Positions 53,685 to 62,515 are shown, numbered from the stretch's first letter. The stretch is DNA of 64,000 bases from Lachnospiraceae bacterium (GCA_022790855.1 JAAVYA010000049.1:80917-144916), one strand, 5' to 3'. Translations and numbers: made by a program. The notes: a model not told the origin generated them from the sequence alone.

Positions 53685-54979
53685 TTTTCGTATTGCATGT
53701 AATGTCTTTTGTTTTTGAGTTATTATATCAATTTCTTTTTTATTGGATTCTGCATACTTTTATCCCTCTGAGAAAAAATTGCTTTATGCGTATCCTGGCC
53801 TTTCTGGTCTCTCATTTCTTTACCAGCGTAGTCGTTTACAGAAATGATCTTGACAATATCCTGCTGTCCTTAACCGCAATGATATTGTATCTTATCATAT
53901 TTCATCAAAGCAGCATCATAGAAAAAATGACGGCTGTGTTTATTTTTTATCCGATTATGATTTCTATGAATTTTTTAACGATGGATATTGCCAGCCAGAT
54001 TTTTTTTGCTGTCACAAAAGAGACGGTTCCAGGGCCTGGATGGGACCAGGACGTTGTTTTTTTTGTGATCAATATGGGACAGAGACTGGTGCATTTGCTG
54101 TTTTGGTGCGGAATCTGGATTTTTCTCAGAAAACCCCTTCGCCAAATCCGTCTGGATCTGACGGTGAAAATGTGGCTGATTGTGGATTCTATTATTATGG
54201 TTTCCGGGATTGCCTGCTTTACCACGATCTATTTTTCCGAAGAGCAGTCGGTCATCATTTATCCCTTATGCATAGCCGCTGTTTTTTCTTCGATAGGATG
54301 CGTATGCCTTGTTGCTTATATGAGCAATTCCATGCAAAATGCGTATGAGGTGCAGCGATTGAAGATGCAGCAAACATATTACCAGAATAAGCAAAAGGAG
54401 GAAGAACGGATACGGTCCGTCTACCATGATATGAAAAATCATCTTCTGGTACTGGAAAGAAGCCAAAAATCAGAAGATGCCCATTTGATGATCCAAGAAC
54501 TTCGTTCCCAGATTGCGGATTACGAGGACTATATACATACAGGAAATGATTTTCTTGATATTATTATCAAAGATAAGGCGGAATATGCCCGGGAAAAACA
54601 CATGGAATTTTTTTCATCTGTGGATTTTGAGGGCATTGATTTTATAGAACCTTTGGATATCAGCACCTTGTTTGGGAACGGGCTGGACAATGCCATGGAA
54701 GCCAGTGAAAAGCTTCCCAGGGAGCAGAGGGTTATACTGGTTAAGGCAGGAAAAATACAGGATTTTGTATCGATCCTGATAGAAAACCATTGTCTTAAAG
54801 AGAAAGAAAAACAAGTAGGGCGTACTTCAAAGAGGGATTTTTTGTTCCATGGATTCGGGATCTCCAATATGGAAAAGGCGGCCGGAAAGTACGGCGGATG
54901 GCTGACTGTAAAAAATGAGGATGGAAAATTTGTGTTGAAGATCTTGATCCCCATACCGGCCTCCCAGAAGGCTGTCTAA
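53681..54979 (+). CDS. GHKL-domain sensor histidine kinase (AgrC/VirS-like)
   Basis: The 432-residue protein has six to seven hydrophobic segments in the first 215 residues. A helix with the phospho-acceptor YHDMKNHLLVLE (His249) follows. The GHKL ATPase domain has ISTLFGNGLDNAMEASEKL (N box) and HGFGISNMEKAAGKYGG (G box). Such kinases sense peptides or envelope stress and signal to LytTR regulators. The likely start is GTG 53681, overlapping the regulator stop by four bases. The ABC transporter downstream suggests a detoxification or peptide-sensing module. Confidence 0.88.
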   Translation: MIFVLHVMSFVFELLYQFLFYWILHTFIPLRKNCFMRILAFLVSHFFTSVVVYRNDLDNILLSLTAMILYLIIFHQSSIIEKMTAVFIFYPIMISMNFLTMDIASQIFFAVTKETVPGPGWDQDVVFFVINMGQRLVHLLFWCGIWIFLRKPLRQIRLDLTVKMWLIVDSIIMVSGIACFTTIYFSEEQSVIIYPLCIAAVFSSIGCVCLVAYMSNSMQNAYEVQRLKMQQTYYQNKQKEEERIRSVYHDMKNHLLVLERSQKSEDAHLMIQELRSQIADYEDYIHTGNDFLDIIIKDKAEYAREKHMEFFSSVDFEGIDFIEPLDISTLFGNGLDNAMEASEKLPREQRVILVKAGKIQDFVSILIENHCLKEKEKQVGRTSKRDFLFHGFGISNMEKAAGKYGGWLTVKNEDGKFVLKILIPIPASQKAV

Positions 54980-55019
54980 CTAAAATTTACCTTTTCGGTA
55001 TTAGAATTTGCGCTGCCTA

Positions 55020-55047
55020 TTGCATGTGTTTTTAAATTTGTTAGAAT
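55020..55047 (+). promoter_or_regulatory. Possible promoter of the ABC/FtsX pair
   Basis: TTGCAT (55020-55025) and TAGAAT (55042-55047) are 16 bases apart, about 30 bases before the ATPase gene. It could allow separate control of the transporter by the response regulator. Confidence 0.45.
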
Positions 55048-55080
55048 ATCTTGAAACGGTGATTTAGGAGGAACGGAACG

Positions 55081-55746
55081 ATGGCTATTTTAAAAGCATC
55101 TCATTTGAAAAAATATTATGGAAAAGAGGAGAGTCTGGTAAAAGCCTTGGAGGATGTGAGCGTGTCGATCGGAGAGGGACAGTTTGCAGCAGTGGTTGGC
55201 ACGTCTGGCAGCGGGAAATCCACTCTTTTAAATATGCTGGGGGGACTGGATACGCCAACGGAAGGAAGCGTACAGGTGGAAAACCAGATGATAGAAGCCT
55301 TGACGCCGGAACAGCTTACGGTATTCCGCAGGCAGCGTATCGGATTTATTTTTCAAAACTACAACTTGATTCCGTATCTTACGGCTTATGAAAATATCGT
55401 ACTGCCTGTGCGTTTGGATGGAAAGGTGGAAGATCAGGCGTTTCTGGAAGAGATTGTAAAGTTCCTAGAGCTGGAAGGAAAGCTTTCCAATTATCCCAGC
55501 CATCTTTCCGGGGGCCAGCAGCAGCGGGTGGCCATTGCACGGGCGCTGGTATCGAAGCCCGCCATTATTCTGGCGGATGAACCCACCGGGAACCTGGACA
55601 GCCGGACCAGTGATAAAGTTGTGGAGCTTTTGAAAATGACCAGCGAGAAATTTCACCAGACCATTGTGATGATTACCCATAACCCTGACATTGCAAAAAA
55701 GGCAGACGTGAGAATCCGCCTGGAAGATGGAAAGATCTGCGAGTAG
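55081..55746 (+). CDS. ABC transporter ATP-binding protein (MacB/LolD type)
   Basis: The 221-residue ATPase has Walker [21 protein letters not shown], the Q-loop [17 protein letters not shown], signature [19 protein letters not shown], Walker [14 protein letters not shown] and H-loop [11 protein letters not shown]. These place it in the MacB/BceA/LolD subgroup that works with FtsX-type permeases rather than ABC-2 permeases. AGGAGGAACGG precedes the ATG. The permease follows after about 12 bases. Confidence 0.95.
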   Translation: MAILKASHLKKYYGKEESLVKALEDVSVSIGEGQFAAVVGTSGSGKSTLLNMLGGLDTPTEGSVQVENQMIEALTPEQLTVFRRQRIGFIFQNYNLIPYLTAYENIVLPVRLDGKVEDQAFLEEIVKFLELEGKLSNYPSHLSGGQQQRVAIARALVSKPAIILADEPTGNLDSRTSDKVVELLKMTSEKFHQTIVMITHNPDIAKKADVRIRLEDGKICE

Positions 55747-55758
55747 GGGGTGTGGGAA

Positions 55759-58167
55759 ATGAGGAGTCGAAAAATAGCGGCGGATATGATTTCACGTATG
55801 TCCAAGGAGAGCTTAAAAGCAAACCGTATGCGGAACATATTCGTAATGATCACGATTGTCCTGGCCTCTTCCCTGCTGACGGCAATTTTCATGTTTGCCA
55901 TAGGACAGGACCAGAGGGAGAAGAAAGCTCTTTCCCATAGCCAGCAGGCAGGGTATTATAATCTTACCAAAGAGCAGGTGGAAATACTGAAAAAAGATTC
56001 ACGTATTGCCTATCAGGTACAAGTAAAGACTGGCATCCTCTCAGAATTGGATGGTTTTGATATTATGCCGTCTTATGTGAGCGGGCTGTCCGATGAAATC
56101 CAGGTGGGAGAATTGGAAATGGGCAGGCTGCCGGAAACGGATACAGAAATTGCGGTGCAGTCCGGGATGCTGGAGAAGATAGGGGTAAAGGACGTAGGAG
56201 AAAAAGTTACGCTGGCCTTTTACGATGGGCAGACGGAAACCTTTACGGTGTCGGGCATTTTAAAAGGGGGTGATACCGCAAAGCAGTTTCCGGTGTTCTT
56301 TTCGGAAAGCTATGCCAACGGAGGCAGCCAGCTGAAGGATATGCCCTATGAAGTTTATGTGAAGGTACATAATGCCCATCAGATGGATCCGGAGGGGTGC
56401 AGAGAGCTCCTATATGAGATTGGAAGAGATGCAGGAATCGAAAGACAATACATCAGCCCCTCCAAGGCTTTTTTGGATTCCCTTTCCCTGGATATGCAGG
56501 AATTGATGGTGTACGGTTTGGTAGGTCTGGTGATCCTGCTTGCCTGTATACTTGTAATTTATGGTGTTTTCTATCTGTCTGTGCTGGGTCAGGTTCATCA
56601 ATTTGGCCAGCTTCACACCCTTGGTATGACAAAGAGGCAAATTAAAAAATTGGTTTCCAGGGAAGGGGGCATGTTGTTTTTGCGCTCAGCTCCCATAGGG
56701 ATGATCCTGGGAGGGGCAGTGGGATATGCATTGGTTCCGGATGGATGTTCCGTATTCCATACGCTTTGTATTGCAGCGGCAGTATTTGCGTTGGTTTATG
56801 TGATCACAATGATATCCGTCCGAAAGCCTGCCCGCATCGCAGCGGCAGTATCGCCTATGGAAGCGCTCCGCTATGTGCCTGAGACCTCCATGAAGCAGGC
56901 GGCCAACCGAAAAATGTGCCGCAGGCTGACGCCTTTGGGGCTGGGAGTGATGAATTTTTCCAAGAACCGGAAAAAGGCAGCGATTACCATGGCTTCCTTA
57001 GGGATGGGAGGAATCTTGTTTATGGCTGCGGCGACGTATATCTCTTCCTTTGATAAGGCCAATTTTGCCAGGCAGGGGTATTTTACCGATGCAGAATTTA
57101 ATATATACTATTCCAGCTCTGCCAAGGAGCTGAATGAACATGGTTTGGGCGGGCTGCAGCAGGAGGCGTCCCTGGATGAGGAAATGGTACAAAGGATTTA
57201 TGATCTGGATGGGGTGGAAAACGTATGGGAGATTATGAGCCTGGACGTCCTCTTTGCCTATCCTCGCTATGATGTATTCGGCAGCCGTGATACGGACGCC
57301 ATATATCCTTTGACAGAAATGGAGCTGGCAGATGCAGAAAATTATCTGGAAGAAGGGTCCTGGGACTATGGGAAGCTGATGAGCGGCGATTATATCCTGG
57401 CAGCGGGAAATGATGTTGCAGAAGAAGTGTACGGATGGAGGTTCCAACCAGGAGATGAAATCATCCTGCACTATTATGACGGAAATGCCATGGTGGATAA
57501 GAACGTGACAATTCTTGGTATTTTAAACAGTAAATTCACCTTAAAGCAAAAAGGGTTTGAGGGCTGGTTTCTTATGCCAGAGCAGGCGGTTCGGAATCTA
57601 GTGTCTTATGATAATTTAAATTGTCGTTTGATTGTGTCTGTTCAGGAGGAGAAAGAAGCGTCGGTAGGAGAAGATCTGGCTGAATTAGTGGCCCAAAAAC
57701 CGGAATTAAGCATGGAGACGCTGGCAGAACGCAGGATTTCTTATGAAAAAAACGCCAACCAGATGTTTGCCCTAATCACTGGGCTTGCGGCTTTCATTAT
57801 GGCTTTTAGTATTTTAAGTATGATAAATACCCTGATTACCAATATTGTTACCAGAAGACAGGAGCTTGCAATGCTGGAATCCATCGGTATGGAAAAAAAG
57901 CAGATTCGGAACATGCTTTTGGGAGAGAGCTTGCTGCTGGTACTTGCTGCCGTGGGCGTTACCATGACGGTGGGGACGCTTTGCGGATATGTTTTAAGTA
58001 AAATGCTCTATGATATAGGGGCGTTTTATATGGCGTTTCGGTTTCCTGTGGTCTTTTCCATTGCGTATACGGGGACTTTATTGATCGTGCCTGTCATCAT
58101 CACGTTACTGCTTATGCATAGTTTTTCCAAGGATGGCTTGATGGAACGGCTCAGAGGCGTACAATAG
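55759..58167 (+). CDS. FtsX-type ABC transporter permease
   Basis: The roughly 802-residue protein has an N-terminal membrane segment, an extracellular domain (about residues 60-250), and three membrane segments of a first FtsX domain with VSPMEALRYVPE. A second anchor and large extracellular domain (about 425-655) follow, then a last FtsX block with ESIGMEKKQIRNMLLGESLLL. This is the long MacB-like/Bce-like arrangement used for mechanotransmission or peptide export and resistance. The ATG at 55759 after GTAGGGGG is preferred; a GTG at 55750 is possible. Confidence 0.88.
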   Translation: MRSRKIAADMISRMSKESLKANRMRNIFVMITIVLASSLLTAIFMFAIGQDQREKKALSHSQQAGYYNLTKEQVEILKKDSRIAYQVQVKTGILSELDGFDIMPSYVSGLSDEIQVGELEMGRLPETDTEIAVQSGMLEKIGVKDVGEKVTLAFYDGQTETFTVSGILKGGDTAKQFPVFFSESYANGGSQLKDMPYEVYVKVHNAHQMDPEGCRELLYEIGRDAGIERQYISPSKAFLDSLSLDMQELMVYGLVGLVILLACILVIYGVFYLSVLGQVHQFGQLHTLGMTKRQIKKLVSREGGMLFLRSAPIGMILGGAVGYALVPDGCSVFHTLCIAAAVFALVYVITMISVRKPARIAAAVSPMEALRYVPETSMKQAANRKMCRRLTPLGLGVMNFSKNRKKAAITMASLGMGGILFMAAATYISSFDKANFARQGYFTDAEFNIYYSSSAKELNEHGLGGLQQEASLDEEMVQRIYDLDGVENVWEIMSLDVLFAYPRYDVFGSRDTDAIYPLTEMELADAENYLEEGSWDYGKLMSGDYILAAGNDVAEEVYGWRFQPGDEIILHYYDGNAMVDKNVTILGILNSKFTLKQKGFEGWFLMPEQAVRNLVSYDNLNCRLIVSVQEEKEASVGEDLAELVAQKPELSMETLAERRISYEKNANQMFALITGLAAFIMAFSILSMINTLITNIVTRRQELAMLESIGMEKKQIRNMLLGESLLLVLAAVGVTMTVGTLCGYVLSKMLYDIGAFYMAFRFPVVFSIAYTGTLLIVPVIITLLLMHSFSKDGLMERLRGVQ

Positions 58168-58189
58168 TTGAGGAAATATAAGAAAAAAT

Positions 58190-58395
58190 CAAACAATTGT
58201 CTGGCGGCTTCCTGACGGCTTCCTGACGGCGTTCCGCCTCCACCAGTTCTTTTACCGGGCCTATCATTTGGCTGTTTTTGCTGATCACAAAGAACTTGCG
58301 GAATGCTTTGCAATCCTTTTGCACCAGACCGGCAAAGAGGGGCGAGACGTCCGGACTCTATCACCTGTTCCAGCAATTCCTTCTGAAACAGCAGT
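58190..58395 (-). pseudogene. Possible remnant of a nitroreductase-like gene
   Basis: On the minus strand one frame reads ELLEQVIESGRLAPLCRSG, resembling the start of nitroreductase-type proteins. The reading continues better in another frame (FRKFFVISKNSQMIGPVKEL), implying a frameshift near 58330. Both ends are lost: the left end runs into the FtsX gene stop, and the right end into an inverted repeat. The match is weak and rests on a few residues. Confidence 0.3.
58201..58232. repeat. Short tandem repeat
   Basis: The 12-base unit GGCTTCCTGACG occurs twice in a row, followed by a partial GGCGTTCC. Confidence 0.5.
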
Positions 58396-58586
58396 TAATA
58401 ATTTAATAAAGGCTTTACACCATAAACTCTAATTGATAAAATGAAATTAGCATATAGACGGCGCAAAAAGCATTATTAATGGTAGCAGGCGTAAATCTTA
58501 CAGAGCTTGACAAGATCAAAGAATAACAACTAAATAAACCAAACATAACCCAAAGGTGTAAAGTCTTTATTGAATTATTAAGGCTG
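58389..58586. repeat. MITE-like element with about 32-bp inverted ends
   Basis: The left arm 58389-58421 and right arm 58555-58586 are imperfect inverted copies over about 32 bases, sharing TTAATAATT and CTTTACACC blocks. They enclose about 133 bases of AT-rich DNA. No transposase is present. A minus-strand frame of 93 codons (58415-58696) spans part of it and encodes two hydrophobic stretches, but has no clear start signal. Confidence 0.55.
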
Positions 58587-58709
58587 CGCACCTTTTTAAT
58601 TTGTAGAAATACAACAACAATCATAAATACAACGAAAAAAAGGTAACCGGACATATGTCTGATTACCCTTTTGATGATCAAATACTGAAAATCCAATAAA
58701 AATAAAAGA

Positions 58710-58780
58710 AGCAGGATACGGGAATCGAACCCGCCTCCTCAGCTTGGGAAGCTGATATACTACCAATGTACTAATCCTGC
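58710..58780 (-). tRNA. tRNA-Gly (anticodon CCC)
   Basis: The acceptor stem pairs GCAGGAT (5') with ATCCTGC (3'), with discriminator T. The anticodon stem TCAGC/GCTGA encloses loop TTCCCAA, giving anticodon CCC for GGG codons. The T-arm GCGGGTTCGATTCCCGT is perfect. CCA is not encoded. The gene stands alone. Confidence 0.95.
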
Positions 58781-58875
58781 GTTCGTATGAATACATTATA
58801 TCACATATTTAAAAAAATGCAATGGAAAACTTGTAAAAATTTTTCCCTTGTGATAAAGTGGAATTACGTTATTTT

Positions 58876-59093
58876 TCACGGGTCAGGAATGCGCACTGGC
58901 TGCGCATTCCGTGAGAACATGATTCAGGTGTGAGGGGCGATTTTTGCGAAGCAAAACTTGGAATATCGCCCCGAATCGTTACTATGAGCGGCTCCGCCGT
59001 GAAAAGTAACGGAATTACTGTTACTTGGCGTTTGGCGCCGCGCCTGATGATCTCTGGCTTGGCCAGACGATCAGGCAGTAACAAAAAGAGTAG
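58876..59093 (+). other. Hairpin cluster upstream of the S1-domain gene
   Basis: At least four strong hairpins follow one another: GGAATGCGCA/TGCGCATTCC (10 bp, 58886-58910); GGGGCGAT/ATCGCCCC with inner TTTTGC/GCAAAA and outer GATTC/GAATC (58921-58977); GTTACT/AGTAAC with inner GCGG/CCGC (58978-59010); and TGTTACT/AGTAACA enclosing CCTGAT/ATCAGG and CTGGC/GCCAG (59019-59082). The region ends 17 bases before the ribosome binding site of the S1 gene. It may be a leader with regulatory structure or a repeated extragenic element. Confidence 0.7.
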
Positions 59094-59109
59094 TAAAGGA
59101 GATGGGCAA

Positions 59110-60021
59110 ATGGAAACGAAAGAAACCATGGAAGATTACAAGGAAGAATTGGAAGCGTCTTTCCGAAAAATTAATGTTGGAGATATCATTTCCGGGACTG
59201 TCATTGACGTGAATGAGGAAGAAGTAACCCTGGACCTGAAATATTATGCCCCAGGCGTGATAAAGGCGGCAGATTTAAGCAGCGATCCTAATTATAAAAT
59301 TATGGAAGAAGTAAAACCTGGCGACGTGATCAAGGCGACCGTAGTGCGGACGGACGACGGAGCCGGGAATATTCAGTTGTCTGGCAAAGAGGCAAACGAA
59401 GTGCTGGCATGGGACAAATTAAAGGAATATCAAGAGCAGGAGACGGAGCTTTCCGTTAAGATCACCGGTATTGTGCCAAGCGGCGTGGTGGCTTATTTAG
59501 AAGGCATCCGGGGATTTATACCGGCGTCTCAGCTGGCTCTGTCCTATGTGGAAGTGGATGACAGTTGGCTGGGGAAAGAGCTTGAAGTCCGTGTGATCAC
59601 CGTGGAAGAGTCCAAAAAGAAGCTTGTAATGTCAGCAAAGGTAATATTAAAGGAAAAAGCTGCCCAGGAGCATGACCGCAAGATTTCCATGCTGGTTCCT
59701 GGAACCGTTTTGGAAGGCGTAGTGGAGAGCCTGATGCCCTATGGGGCTTTTGTGGACATCGGAGATGGCATCAGCGGCTTGGTGCATATTTCACAGATTA
59801 GTACAAAGCGTATCGGAAAACCCTCAGAAGTGCTTTCCGTAGGCCAAAAGGTGAAGGTGAAGATCCTAAATACCAATGACCATAAAGTAAGCCTCAGCAT
59901 GCGGGCTTTGGAGGAAGAGATGGTGGATACGGACCGTCCCGGGGAAGTGAAAGAATATATTTCCAAGGAGAAGGCATCCACCAGCCTGGGGGATCTGCTG
60001 GCAGGAATCAAGCTTAACTGA
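59110..60021 (+). CDS. S1 RNA-binding-domain protein (ribosomal protein S1-like)
   Basis: The 303-residue protein carries three S1 domains in a row: about residues 16-95 (VGDIISGTVIDVNEEEVTLD), 105-178 (SVKITGIVPSGVVAYLEGIR) and 195-272 (GTVLEGVVESLMPYGAFVDI with GLVHISQIS). Short S1-like proteins of this type in Firmicutes bind mRNA or ribosomes; they are shorter than the six-domain S1 of E. coli. The start at 59110 follows AAAGGAGATGGGCAA; an open frame from 58930 runs through the hairpin cluster and is not real. Confidence 0.9.
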   Translation: METKETMEDYKEELEASFRKINVGDIISGTVIDVNEEEVTLDLKYYAPGVIKAADLSSDPNYKIMEEVKPGDVIKATVVRTDDGAGNIQLSGKEANEVLAWDKLKEYQEQETELSVKITGIVPSGVVAYLEGIRGFIPASQLALSYVEVDDSWLGKELEVRVITVEESKKKLVMSAKVILKEKAAQEHDRKISMLVPGTVLEGVVESLMPYGAFVDIGDGISGLVHISQISTKRIGKPSEVLSVGQKVKVKILNTNDHKVSLSMRALEEEMVDTDRPGEVKEYISKEKASTSLGDLLAGIKLN

Positions 60022-60049
60022 CGAAATTGAAATCAAAAAGGAGTTCTGT

Positions 60050-60670
60050 ATGAAAGTAATTTTGCTGAACGGAAGCCCCAATCAGGAGGGCTGTACTTAT
60101 ACGGCTTTGAAAGAGGTAGCAGGAAGCCTGAATAAGAATGGCGTCGAGACAGAGATCGTGTGGATGGGAAAGTCCGTATCCTCCGGCTGTACTGCCTGCG
60201 GCGCCTGTAAAAAAACAGGCCGATGCATATTTACGGAAGATATGGTGAATGAGGTATTGGAGAAAATGGAGCGGGCAGACGGTTTCGTGGTGGGGTCCCC
60301 AGTATATTACGCTTCCCCCAACGGTTCCATTGTATCCTTCCTGGACCGTCTGTTTTTTGCAGGAAGCTGTTTTGGTTATAAGCCCGCGGCAGCCATTGCT
60401 TCTGCACGGCGGGCAGGGACTACGGCGACCTTGGATATGCTGAATAAATACTTTACCATTTCGAATATGATGGTAGTATCCTCTCAATATTGGCCCATGG
60501 TGCATGGAAGCTGCCCGGATGATGTGAGAAAAGACGAAGAAGGAATGCAGACCATGCGGGTACTGGGGGCAAATATGGCCTGGCTTTTGAAATGCATCGA
60601 AGCCGGAAAAGAGGCGGGAGTAAACCTGCCGGAGTTGGAAGAGCGGAAAAAGACGAATTTTATCCGATAA
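60050..60670 (+). CDS. NADPH-dependent FMN reductase / iron-sulfur flavoprotein-like
   Basis: The 206-residue protein starts MKVILLNGSPNQEGCTYTAL, the flavodoxin-like FMN-binding loop. The cysteine motif CTACGACKKTGRC (residues about 47-59) is typical of iron-sulfur flavoproteins and related reductases. SPVYYASPNGSIVSFLDRLF is the second FMN-binding loop. The enzyme would carry out two-electron flavin reductions with an iron-sulfur site. AAAAGGAGTTCTGT precedes the ATG. It lies 28 bases after the S1-domain gene. Confidence 0.88.
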   Translation: MKVILLNGSPNQEGCTYTALKEVAGSLNKNGVETEIVWMGKSVSSGCTACGACKKTGRCIFTEDMVNEVLEKMERADGFVVGSPVYYASPNGSIVSFLDRLFFAGSCFGYKPAAAIASARRAGTTATLDMLNKYFTISNMMVVSSQYWPMVHGSCPDDVRKDEEGMQTMRVLGANMAWLLKCIEAGKEAGVNLPELEERKKTNFIR

Positions 60671-60703
60671 AAGAGTTCCTGTGCATGTTATAGGAAAAAG
60701 AGC

Positions 60704-60742
60704 AAAAATCCCTGGCTGGTGAAGGTGCAGCCGGGGATTTTT
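60704..60742. terminator. Bidirectional rho-independent terminator
   Basis: AAAAATCCCTGGCTG (60704-60718) and CAGCCGGGGATTTTT (60728-60742) form a long stem with A and T runs at the two ends. It ends both the flavoprotein gene and the minus-strand PHP gene. Confidence 0.85.
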
Positions 60743-60780
60743 ATAGTTTGGATACCCTCTTGCGCACGGAGGGTAAGATG

Positions 60781-61491
60781 TTACGATGTAATTAAAGTTA
60801 CTTCATTTTCCCGCATGTAATCTGCCAGGGCCTTCACATCATGAATGGAATCCGGCACCAGAATGCCGCCCCGGGCGCAGTCATCCGGTCGATGGAAGTC
60901 GCTGCCGGAGGATTGGAGCAGCCGGTATTTCCTGGCCCATAGCAAAGAGATTTCGTTGCGTTCGTCATGGTGGAGATTGCCGTTGTATACTTCTGCCCCG
61001 TGGAGAAGCTCCGGGTCTCTGGGCCGGCAGTAGGAGCGGTTTGGGTGTGCCTGGTACATCAGGCACCCGTATTGTTCACACTCCCGGAACAGTTCTTCCT
61101 GGGTCATGCGGTACATGAAAGGATTCTCATACAGGATGTCCGGCTGGGCGCCAAACAAAAGAAAATCCTCCGGCCCGCCGCTGATACAGGTCTCGATGCC
61201 GAACCAGACTTCAATGCCAAGTTCCCGGCCGTATTCTTCTGCCTGCCGGTACAAATCCACGTAATGATCCACTGCCTGCCTCGGAGAGAGGCCGGGCTTA
61301 GGGACTGTGTCGTCGTTAAAATGGTTGGTGATGATCAAAGCGCCATATCCGGCCTTGGCATATGCTTTTACAACATCGTAAGCCGGGACTTTTGCACATG
61401 GGCTGCCGCCTTTGGTATGGGCGTGGGTTTCCACTGCCTTGGTCTGGCAGCCTTTAAATATATCGGTGGTATGTGGCAATTCACGTTTCAT
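60781..61491 (-). CDS. PHP-domain phosphoesterase-like protein
   Basis: The 236-residue protein has PHP metal motifs: VETHAHTKGGSPCAK near residue 19, ALIITNHFNDD near residue 53, GIETCISGG near residue 98, and SSGSDFHRPDDCARGG near the C-terminus. PHP proteins are metal-dependent phosphoesterases, some acting on histidinol phosphate or nucleotides. The substrate is not clear here. GAGGAGATTCT lies just before the ATG. Its upstream side carries the hairpin cluster at 61511. Confidence 0.88.
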   Translation of the reverse strand: MKRELPHTTDIFKGCQTKAVETHAHTKGGSPCAKVPAYDVVKAYAKAGYGALIITNHFNDDTVPKPGLSPRQAVDHYVDLYRQAEEYGRELGIEVWFGIETCISGGPEDFLLFGAQPDILYENPFMYRMTQEELFRECEQYGCLMYQAHPNRSYCRPRDPELLHGAEVYNGNLHHDERNEISLLWARKYRLLQSSGSDFHRPDDCARGGILVPDSIHDVKALADYMRENEVTLITS

Positions 61492-61510
61492 AAGAATCTC
61501 CTCAAAAAAG

Positions 61511-61651
61511 AGTAACAGTTCAGCCTTCGGCTTCCCTGTTACTCAATCCGGCTCATTTGGAAGTTTGCCTGCGGCAAAGAGCCGGATTCCCATCGTGTCA
61601 GCTTTATCATACGGACTTTACAGTAAATGCAAAGTCTTGGGCTGAACTGTC
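61511..61651. other. Second hairpin cluster
   Basis: GAGTAACAG/CTGTTACTC (61510-61544, inner GCC/GGC), AATCCGGCTC/GAGCCGGATT (61545-61588, inner TTTGCC/GGCAAA) and GACTTT/AAAGTC (61614-61636) follow one another. An alternative outer stem CAGTTCAGCC (61517-61526) with GGCTGAACTG (61640-61649) could close the whole region. It shares the GTTACT/AGTAAC stems and nested design of the cluster at 58876. Nothing protein-coding is convincing between 61492 and 61715. Confidence 0.65.
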
Positions 61652-61715
61652 GCAAAAAGAGAGCATTACAACGGGCTGCTGCAATACTCCCAATGTTCCA
61701 TACAGATGTATGGTC

Positions 61716-62447
61716 TTAAATGCTGTCGCCGGAACCGATCAGGTTCAGGACGGCAGGGCTGTAACGAATATCCTGGTAAGCGTAGTAGGAATCCGATTTC
61801 TGTTCTTCTGCCTGGTCTTCTTCTTTCTTGGTGCGTTCTTCTTCCTGGATCTTTGTATAAATATCCAAAAATGCCAGATAATCTTCATAAGAAAACAACT
61901 CATCCAGGACGGATTGATAGTAGCTGTCTTCGTGGGTGCCGGGAACATTGTAAGAAACGTTGGGCACGGAAATGCCGCCGTTCATGAATTCCGTTACCTT
62001 CACCACATAATTCTGGGTCTCTTTAAAAGGAGGGACGCCGCCGTATTTGACTACGTTGTTGGGGCCTGCATTATAGGCTGCCAGAGCCATAGTGATATTG
62101 CCGCCAAAAGAATCCAGCATCTGGCTGATATATTTGGCGCCTCCCATGATGTTCTGGTAGGGGTCGTAAGAATCGGTGACTCCCAGGCTTCTTGCAGTAG
62201 CAGGCATGAGCTGCATAATACCCTGGGCTCCTGCGCCGGATGTGGCGTTGGGGTTAAAATCTGATTCTGCCTTGGCGATTGCTTTCAGCAGATCTTTCGG
62301 TACGCCGTAGGTCGCGGCTGCTTCTTCAAAGATCTGTTCCAAAGAGCTGCTGGTCTTCAAATAGGAAGAAAAATTCGAAGAATCCTGTGACGTAATTCCA
62401 ACAGCCGTTGGGCTTTGGTCCGTTGTCTGGACTGCCTGTACTTTCAT
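61716..62447 (-). CDS. Lytic transglycosylase (SLT-domain) protein
   Basis: The 243-residue protein has an SLT/lysozyme-like domain (about residues 38-150): LLKAIAKAESDFNPNATSG with the catalytic glutamate, GAQGIMQLMPATARSLGV and ITMALAAYNAGPNNVVKYGG. Lytic transglycosylases cleave peptidoglycan glycan strands. No clear signal peptide is seen from the start at 62447 (AAAGGAGTGTGCTT upstream), so export may use another route, as with some flagellar or phage-type enzymes. The C-terminal part is acidic and low-complexity. Confidence 0.85.
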   Translation of the reverse strand: MKVQAVQTTDQSPTAVGITSQDSSNFSSYLKTSSSLEQIFEEAAATYGVPKDLLKAIAKAESDFNPNATSGAGAQGIMQLMPATARSLGVTDSYDPYQNIMGGAKYISQMLDSFGGNITMALAAYNAGPNNVVKYGGVPPFKETQNYVVKVTEFMNGGISVPNVSYNVPGTHEDSYYQSVLDELFSYEDYLAFLDIYTKIQEEERTKKEEDQAEEQKSDSYYAYQDIRYSPAVLNLIGSGDSI

Positions 62448-62485
62448 AAGCACACTCCTTTGCATCAATCTCAATAACTGACAAT

Positions 62486-62515
62486 AGTATAACACAAGCT
62501 TTGGGACAATTTCAA
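62486..62515 (-). promoter_or_regulatory. Promoter of the transglycosylase gene
   Basis: On the minus strand TTGAAA (62515-62510) and TATACT (62491-62486) are 18 bases apart, about 30 bases before the ATG. Confidence 0.5.

Noticed and set aside
58415..58696. 93-codon minus-strand hydrophobic ORF
   Set aside because: It crosses an inverted-repeat arm, starts just after a tRNA with no ribosome binding site, and resembles AT-rich chance sequence.
58930..59109. N-terminal extension of the S1-domain protein from 58930
   Set aside because: It would translate the hairpin cluster; AAAGGAG just before 59110 marks the real start.
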